Assembly (NCBI GenBank): GCA_900155495.1
Contig: FTLJ01000930.1
Span: 1 to 31,092 of the forward strand
From: Porogramme epimiltina
Taxonomy: Eukaryota > Basidiomycota > Agaricomycetes > Polyporales > Polyporaceae
DNA length: 31,092 nt
Direction: 5' to 3'
The position numbers were made by a program, and so were the translations under genes. Shown one piece after another: positions 24,456 through 31,092 of the stretch; position 1 is the stretch's first letter; each line of letters opens with the position of its first letter. The notes under the pieces were generated by a model that was given only the letters and a program-made list of their open reading frames with translations, had not been told where the DNA came from and did no database searches.

Positions 24456-25316
24456 TCAGGGCTCGTACCCCGGCGGCGCGTCCGAGGGCACGTCGGCGGT
24501 GACGTACGTTGTTGTCGAGGACGCGCCCGCGCCGCTGCCGCTTGCGCCGGGCGCCCCGTAGGCCGCTGTGTGGGCGTGCGTGCCCATGAACACGACCGCT
24601 CGATCAGCGCGCGCTCTCGCACACAAACGATACCCGAAAGAGGAACAAGATCTGATTCCCGGGCGGTCGGGAAATGCATGGAGGGATAGGGAAGGAGATG
24701 TGTAGTGTGGTGTGGGGAGGTGTGGGGGAGAGAGGGCGGAGCAGGGAGGGAGGGCTGAGCACTCACGCAGGTCCATCTCGTCCTCGGGGTTCGCGCGGCT
24801 CTTGTTCACCGCGCGCTCGCGCGTCTTGTCGAGCGCGGCCGCGAAGCGGGCGAACGCGTCCTTGTCGCCCTTGGCGCAGCGCAGCTCCGCGCGCGCGCAC
24901 TCGCGCGCGCCCGCCGCGAGGTCGAGCACGACGCGCGGCGCGTTGAACAGCCGCGGCGGCTCCTGCTTGAGCGCGAGCAGCGCCGTGTGCAGCACCGCGA
25001 GCGACTCGAACGCGTCCGCGCCGACCGCGTCCGCCACGATCATGAGCTGCGGGCGCACGGGCACGCGGGCGCGGGCGGTCGCGTGGGGGGAGGTCGAGAA
25101 GGGCCGGGTGAGTCAGTGCGGGCGCGCTGGTGCAGGGGGTGGGGGACGCACTCTGAGGTCGGTGAGGAAGATCCTGCCGCGCCCCTCGATCTTCTTCGCG
25201 GAGGCGTCAGAGAGGGTGAGGACGTAGTCGATATTGTCGACCGTGCGGATGTCGATCTCGTCCTGGAGCGGCGTTGGCGTGCGCGAGGGGCTGAGGTTGA
25301 TAGCGTTGAGGGACAT
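24456..25316 (-). CDS. WBP2-like GRAM-domain protein with C-terminal PPGY motif
   Basis: Homologue of WW-domain-binding protein 2. Exons in transcript order are 25316-25152, 25046-24767 and 24565-24456, giving 184 residues. The N-terminus MSLNAINLSPSRTPTPLQDE and the run DNIDYVLTLSDASAKKIEGRGRIFLTDLRLMIVAD match the GRAM/PH-like fold of WBP2. It continues with AFESLAVLHTALLALKQEPPRLFNAP. Residues around 120-147 are charged and helical (AKGDKDAFARFAAALDKTRE), as in this family. The last residues, SDAPPGYEP, contain a PPxY motif (PPGY), the ligand for WW domains such as those of Nedd4/Rsp5 ubiquitin ligases. That suggests a link to ubiquitin-dependent membrane or transcription control. The second intron (201 bases) is longer than others here; its acceptor was chosen to keep the PPGY frame. 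A CCAAT motif lies about 45 bases before the ATG on this strand. Confidence 0.87.
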
Positions 25317-26425
25317 GGCTCGGACTCGGGGGTGTCTGGACGGTCGTGAGGGATATTGGCTGCTACAAAGATAGGAGATCGGGCGCGGCGAGGAGACTGG
25401 GTAGGCTGTGGTTCAAGGGGCAGGCAGGCGTTGTGCTCGAGGACGAGCAGATGCAAGAAAGAGAACTGGGTGTATTCGGGCTGGCGTGGTGGCCGAAACC
25501 CAGCTGGCCGCGAGCGGCCGTCGACCATCCACATCTCAATCAAACATCACCGCGTGCCCGGTCCGCCCAAGCCTCTGACATCATTTCCGCTCTACAAGCG
25601 CTCTCTCGTGGTAGTATTTCCGGGCTGGTACTGCACGCATTCGGTGCGCTCTAGCATTAACCACAGCATATAGACAGTGGTTGTGAACGAGGTGTTCAAA
25701 ACGTTGTCCCGAAATATTCTCTACAGTACTGGCCACCCCTGGCAAATCGAGCGCGGAGATGGAATTCAACCACCGCTCCGAAGAATCCATCACACAGGGT
25801 CAAAAGCTCGGTAGAACGACCGGCCGCTGTCTATCGGAAGGCTTGCTTTCCCGGTAAATCAGCCGGCTTAGATTTAGTCACAAGGCACCTTGACCCTTAC
25901 GCGCTTTTGTCGGATCCATCTTGGGAGCAGTGCTATGTTCGAACTTCGAAAGTTGGAGCAAGTGGTCCGGCGGACTTCCGTTCTTTGATCGGGTCAATCG
26001 TATAATCGCTGAGGCATGAGTCAACTTGCACAAGAAGCGTGATTCATCCAAAATATGTATTCGTATGAAGTTCACCAGCCCTCAGCTTGGCCCTGTGTAT
26101 TGTACGAAAGACTTGAATTCTGCTGGAAGAGCTTGTGTTATAAGGCGGACCTTTCAACATGCGAAACCCTCTGCTTTCTGAAGACAATAAAAAAGAAACA
26201 TAAAGCCATCTGGAAGACGGTATACATATATTTCTATTCCAGATGAACATGAAATCTAGTGTCCCGACTGCCGAAGTACCCTTCCTCTGAAGAGCTGGCC
26301 TTCGAGAGGTATACTCTCAAACGTAAATGGGTAGACACACCCAGACCCAGCTGTTGCATCTGTCGAGCACGGGTGGGAGGTAGTCTATGACTCACCCACA
26401 CTCTGTTAACGGCATAGTAGGAATA

Positions 26426-26568
26426 GGTGATGGAGATTGCGTGAACTCCTAAGATGGCGGTGGTTGAAGCACTCCAACCACCAACATCTCAGGATTTCAC
26501 GTGAAGTGCAAGCTGAGGTGGTCCATCCGTATCTGAGGTAAATGCTATGACATACTAGTCTCGTACCT
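26426..26568. repeat. Hairpin repeat, copy 1 (degenerate)
   Basis: An imperfect inverted repeat at about 26439-26506 has arms containing GGCGGTGGTTG and CCAACCACCA. It is followed by a tail with GTGAAGTGC, AAGCTG, TGAGGTA and CTCGTACC. The same ordered landmarks recur in copy 2 about 200 bases downstream. The arms have drifted more than in copy 2. Confidence 0.6.
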
Positions 26569-26630
26569 ATCCGCCGTGTGAGCCTGGTGTTTAGTACATG
26601 GGCAGGCATTAATCGACCAGCTGCAGGAGA

Positions 26631-26766
26631 GGTACATGAGATCACATGAAATGCTGGGACGGCGGTGGTTGGGGCATTCTCCAACCACCACCACCCAGCA
26701 TTTCATGTGAAGTGCCCAAGCTGGGGCGACTCAACCATACTTGAGGTACACACAACTCTCGTACCC
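26631..26766. repeat. Hairpin repeat, copy 2 (well-conserved arms)
   Basis: Bases 26643-26709 form an inverted repeat of about 31-base arms with only a few mismatches: the left arm starts CACATGAAATGCTGGG and the right arm ends CCCAGCATTTCATGTG. The tip is a short CATT-containing loop. The tail repeats the landmarks of copy 1. It could be a small fold-back element or a structured RNA; neither is proven. Confidence 0.7.
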
Positions 26767-28025
26767 AGAGTCCGTTGGCCTGCCGTCTCTAGCACTCCCA
26801 CTCCCACTTGGCTGTGCTCAGCGGCCTCGCCGGAACGAGTGCTGAGGGATGTGGGGGTGGGTTGAAGGGAGGACGGTGCCAAGGTCTGAGTGGATATGAG
26901 CGCCCGTGCAGAGGGGATGATGGTGGTCGCGGGAGCCCGCTGTTTGGCAGCCTTTGGCGTGTGGCCAGGCCCGGAGAAGACGGAGGGTGTGGATTCCGAC
27001 TCGGGCCGTCGGTGGTGGCGTGAGTGCCTGTCAGACCTCATCATCGCAACCTTATCTTCCACCAGTCTGCCACCATCCCTTCCCTCTGCCGCGCCAGCTG
27101 CACATGGCCTGCGTTTGCCTTGCCGTCTTCCCCGCCTCTGGCCTGACTAGCACAGCATTGACGTTCCGCCATCGCTCGCTGTACTTCGGCCGCGCCCTCC
27201 ATCTCTCCCGCTCTCTGTCTAATCCCCGTCCCCGTCACTCTTGAATAGGCAATTCCATTCTTTTACACTTCTCTGTTCTCCCACAAAAAGTCCTGATGTC
27301 AGGTCTTACACCCTAAGTTCCTTCATCGCCATTTCGTCATTGGGCTGTGGCCTCACGGCAGCGACACGTCTCACGTTCGGTCAACTCGGAGCTGCACATA
27401 CCAATAGTTCTAGGCGGAATGATTATACGCCTCGTCGGACCTCACTTCATTATCTGCGACGCTAAACCTGTGATGCAGCATGGCCAGACATGACATCGCG
27501 GCAGGTCCCATCTTACATCCTCGCTTGCACTCCACGCGGCGCTGCTTGGATGCATCATATTAACGTTACTCCAACCTTTAGACTTGCCGCTTCCGCACAA
27601 CGTCCTCGCCGTTAGTGTCTCGTAGCTCGTGACACCAACTGGCGGGCACATGGCGTTTGATCCTTTCGCCATCGGGCATTTCGATGGTATTCGAGGCACA
27701 CACCACGCGGAACCCATCCCATGCCCTCAGGGCGCGCACAGCCAGCACGCGAAGACCGAAGGGACGCTTGCGCTCACGTACATTCGCGTGGGGCTCGCCC
27801 CCTCCAAAGGTAATTCGCTGCACACAACACCCACCGAGATTCCCATATCCCTGGGAGAATGTTTCGCGAGCCCGCCCATCATTCAGATCACGCCGCGGCG
27901 AAGCCCGACGGTTCTGGCGTCGAACCCGACTCGCGCTTCCATCAATAGACAAGCCCAATCCATCCCTCGCCAACCCCCTCCCCCGCGCGGGCGGGTCAGC
28001 CACCTCGCGCGGCGGGCCCTCCGCG

Positions 28026-28033
28026 TATAAATA
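28026..28033 (+). promoter_or_regulatory. TATA box of the sedolisin gene
   Basis: TATAAATA lies 92-99 bases upstream of the ATG at 28125 in otherwise GC-rich sequence. Position and sequence fit a core promoter with a leader of about 60 bases. Confidence 0.7.
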
Positions 28034-28124
28034 CCCGCCCCGCGCACCCGCCGCCGCGCCCTCCAGCCTTCTGCGAGGCCCCCCTGCTCCGGCACCACCA
28101 CCACCACCCGCCGCCGCCGTCGCC

Positions 28125-30685
28125 ATGCGCACCCTCTCCGTCTGGGTCCCCCTCGCGCTCGCGCTCGCGGCCGCCGCGGTCCCCGCCGCGGACAGCGCGC
28201 ACAAGCTCAAGGAGCGCGTGCCCCCGCCGCGCGGCTGGACCAAGGCCGCCGCCGCGCCCGCGGACCACATCATCGAGCTCCGCATCGCGCTCCCGCAGCC
28301 CAACTTCGCCGAGCTCGAGCGGCACCTGTACGAAGTGAGGTGTGTGTGCACGCGTGCGCATTTAATGGCGCAGCGCGCTGACAGGTCTCGGCGTGCAGCG
28401 ACCCCTTCCACGAGCGGTATGGCGACCACCTGTCGAAGGAGGCCGTCGAGGAGCTCGTCGCGCCCCACGCCGAGAGCGTCCACCTGGTCAACGAGTGGCT
28501 CGCGTCGCACGGCCTGCTCGAGGACAGCCTCTCCCGCTCCCCCGGGAGGGACTGGGTGACCGTGAAGGTCCCCGTGAGCCTCGCTGAGGAGATGCTCAAC
28601 ACCGTACGTGCCCGCCCTCTCTCTCCCCACCCCCGGACGGCGCATGTTGACGCGCCGCGCGACGCAGGAATACCACGTCTGGACGCACGACAAGAGCGGC
28701 GACGCCGTCGTCCGCACGACCTCCTACAGCCTCCCGGAGCACCTGCACGAGCACGTCGAGCTCGTGCAGCCGACGACGATGTTCGCGCGCACCAAGGCGC
28801 TCCGCACGACGTTCCGCTTCGACGAGGAGTCGGGCGCCGCGTTCAAGAGCGCCGCGGTGAGCGCGGACACCCCCCCAATCAGCGTGCCGTCCGCGTCGGG
28901 CGGGCACGTCGACGCGAGCTGCAACAAGACGATCACGATCACGTGCATCCAGCAGCTCTACAACGCGGTCGGCTTCGCGCCCGACGTGAAGCACGGGAAC
29001 GAGATCGGCATCACGGGCTACCTCGAGCAGTTCGCGAACATCGCGGACCTGCAGACGTTCTACGCCGACCAGCGCCCCGACGCGCTCAACTCGTCGTTCA
29101 CGACCATCCTCCTCAACGGTGCGTGTGGCGCCGCGTTGCGCCGTCCCCACCCCCAACTGCGGGGAAGGTTGTCGTAGCGCCCGTTCTGACGTGCGTTCTG
29201 ATCTCCAGGCGGCGAGAACAACCAGACCCTGTCCGAGGCGGGCGCCGAGGCAAACCTCGGTGAGTCTTATGTGCTTGTTCGGGCGTAATAACGTTGGAGT
29301 TCTCATGCCGTGGGGGTTATGTCCGCCGACAGACACCCAGTTCGCGTTCGGCCTCACGTTCCCGACGCCTGGCACCTTCTGGTCCACCGGCGGCAGCCCG
29401 CCGTTCAAGCCCGATGTGCTCACGCCCGATAACTCCAACGAGCCGTACCTCGACGTGAGTGCGCTCTGTGTTTGACGGTCCAGAACGGGGTCTAAATTGG
29501 TTCCCATTCGTAGTGGCTTGGCTTTGTCTTGAAACAGAAGAAGATCCCGCAGACGATCTCGACCAGTTACGCCGACGACGAGCAGACCGGTACGCGTGTC
29601 TTTCCTTCTCTAGCTCCTCGCTCCCGCTCACGGACCAACGCGCGCAGTTCCCCCGAGCTTCGCTAAGCGCGTCTGCGCCGACTTTGCACAACTCGGTACG
29701 CACCTCTCTCCCACCCTCTCACGTCCATTCTTCTAATTGGCGTTCTCTTCCGCTCGCCCCCGCGATCTCCCCGATACCCTCGGACTCCCAGGTGCGCGCG
29801 GCGTGTCGTTGATGTTCAGCTCCGGCGACGGCGGCGTAGGAGACGGCGAGGAAGACCCCGCGCTGCAAGAGTGCTTCACGAACGACGGACGCAACGCCAC
29901 GCGCTTCGTGCCCCTCTTCCCGCCCTCGTGCCCCTTGTGAGTCTCCCTCCTCCCGTCCTCTTTTCCTCGAAGTTTCTCCCCCCGCTCACACGGCACCCCC
30001 GCGCCGCAGCGTCACCGCCGTCGGCGGAACGATCCACGTGCCTGAGACGGCCGTCTTCTTCTCCGGTGGCGGCTTCAGCGACTTGGTGCGTACTCCTCCC
30101 TCCCCCTCACGTCTTGTCGCGCGCGCTGACGCCGCACCGTCCCGTAGTTCCCCCGCCCGGCGTACCAGAACCTCGCGGTGTCCAAGTTCCTCAAGACGCT
30201 CGCGCCCGGCACGTACGAGGGCCTCTTCAACCCCAACGGCCGCGTACGTCCCTCTCCCCGCGCTCTCCCCCTCCCTCCCTTCACGCCGGACTGACTGAGC
30301 CCTCTTGCCCGCGCACACACAGGCCATCCCAGACGTCGCCGCGCAAGCCGACCTCTTCAAAATCTTCCTCTCCGGCCGCGCCGTCTCGATCGGCGGCACC
30401 TCCGCCGCCGCGCCCACGTTCGCCGGCATCGTCTCGCTGCTCAACTCGGCGCGCCTCGCCGCGCACCTCCCGCCCCTCGGGTTCCTCAACCCGCTCGTGT
30501 ACGCGCTGCAGGCCGTGGACCCGAGCGTGTTCAACGACATCACCGTGGGCAACAACCCCGGCTGCGGCACGCCCGGCTTCAACGCGACCAAGGGCTGGGA
30601 CCCCATCACGGGCGTCGGCACGCCCAACTTTGGGAAGCTCAAGGCGATCGTCACCGGCGACCTCTCTGGGATCCTCAAGGAGTAG
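28125..30685 (+). CDS. Secreted tripeptidyl-peptidase, sedolisin family (S53)
   Basis: Acid-active serine-carboxyl peptidase, secreted as a zymogen. Exons 28125-28339, 28399-28603, 28668-29118, 29209-29259, 29333-29454, 29514-29589, 29648-29695, 29792-29936, 30010-30085, 30148-30243 and 30323-30685 give 615 residues in frame. Residues 1-24 are a hydrophobic signal peptide. A prodomain runs to about residue 215 ([32 protein letters not shown]). The sedolisin catalytic residues are present: Glu304 and Asp308 in AEANLDTQF, Asp402 in SSGDGGVG, and Ser522 in GGTSAAAP. The C-terminal calcium-binding region has FNDITVGNN and [13 protein letters not shown]. Several Asn-x-Ser/Thr sites suit secretion. 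Its likely role is extracellular protein digestion for nitrogen. A TATA box precedes the gene. The exact substrate specificity (tripeptidyl or endopeptidase) cannot be read from sequence. Confidence 0.95.
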
Positions 30686-31092
30686 AGGGGGGAGCGGCGA
30701 GCGGCGGTCGAGGTCCGAGTCGGGCGTGTGTGTATGACGAGTTAGGGGGACGCGGCGCGCTCTGTAGCATGCGCGTACGCTGTGTGTAGGCTGACGTCGA
30801 GACTCGACGCTGTACTTGAAAAAAAAAATGCAAAACCGTGTACCATGCCCTTCGCACTTCGCACTCGCACCTCGCAAGATCGGACGGAGATTGCGCGACT
30901 GGGAGGAACCCACGCGCCGCGCGTGGTGCCCGTTTGTCGTCGTTCCGTATTTAGACAGTGCGGATCTGGCACATCAGTCGCTCTAGCTCGGGGCGGACTT
31001 TAGTGGGAGGAAGTTTATGGTAAACCGGCGGCGTGCGATTAGTCTACAACACAGTACTGCGGGGGGTGCGCGCGGGGCGCGCGGTGGGGGTG
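30686..31092. other. 3' flank of the sedolisin gene
   Basis: 407 bases to the right edge. They include a run of ten A at 30819-30828 and GC-rich sequence at the end. No gene is seen; the first part should be the 3' UTR. Confidence 0.55.

Larger units (their letters stand above)
25317..28124. other. 2.8-kb gene-poor region
   Basis: No gene that I can support in 2,808 bases, by far the longest gap in the window. The middle (about 25650-26700) is distinctly richer in A and T than the flanks. It contains the pair of hairpin repeats at 26426-26766. The right end (from about 27900) turns GC-rich and carries the promoter of the sedolisin gene. Open frames are short or antisense to promoter sequence. 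A decayed mobile element is possible, but I see no transposase or reverse-transcriptase motif. Confidence 0.55.

Noticed and set aside
26703..27062. Minus-strand open frame of about 119 codons in the gene-poor region
   Set aside because: Low-complexity Ser/Pro/Thr sequence overlapping the hairpin repeat tail; no splice or promoter support.
27578..28717. Minus-strand open frame over the start of the sedolisin gene
   Set aside because: It overlaps the promoter, signal peptide and introns of a firmly identified gene and has no recognisable domain.

Overview
This window is nuclear DNA from a filamentous basidiomycete, most likely an Agaricomycete. The protein-coding genes are GC-rich and cut by many short introns (mostly 48-65 nt) with GT...AG borders and CT-rich leaders. 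A DUF6533-type seven-helix protein and expanded BTB/POZ proteins are typical of mushroom-forming fungi. A polypore-like affiliation is only a guess from the base composition. I see no prokaryotic, viral or plasmid features and no complete transposon.

Layout from left to right: the 3' end of an unrecognised Ser/Pro-rich gene (1-1622, +); a cyclophilin-RRM spliceosomal isomerase, cyp6/PPIL4 type (1868-3454, +); a single-exon BTB/POZ protein (3666-4553, +); the 12-exon proline-catabolic delta-1-pyrroline-5-carboxylate dehydrogenase (4851-7124, +); a single-exon double BTB/POZ protein (7413-9371, -); a divergent DUF1992/DNAJC28-like mitochondrial protein (9625-11175, +); a four-exon 85-residue protein with a strong TATA promoter (12156-12649, +); a membrane-anchored ubiquitin protease of Ubp16/USP30 type (13611-16386, -); an intron-containing tRNA-Arg gene (16553-16655, +); the replication kinase Cdc7 (17138-19357, +); the ribosome-biogenesis factor Rrp7 (19814-20963, +); a DUF6533 membrane protein (22035-23947, +); a WBP2-like GRAM protein with a terminal PPGY motif (24456-25316, -); a 2.8-kb gene-poor stretch with two copies of a hairpin repeat; and a secreted sedolisin-family peptidase (28125-30685, +).

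Most of these are single-copy housekeeping genes with no functional link, as is usual in fungal chromosomes. Two groupings stand out. The single and double BTB proteins flank the P5C dehydrogenase gene and share an unnamed C-terminal Cys-x2-Cys region, so they look like paralogues that arose by local duplication. The double BTB gene and the DUF1992 gene share a 253-bp divergent promoter.

I reconstructed exon structures by hand from reading frame, splice signals and family conservation. For every multi-exon gene the exon lengths sum to a whole number of codons without internal stops. I found no convincing new multi-gene system. The best leads are the double BTB architecture, the small 85-residue protein, the variant catalytic box of the ubiquitin protease, two perfect palindromes before the P5C dehydrogenase gene, and the hairpin repeat pair.
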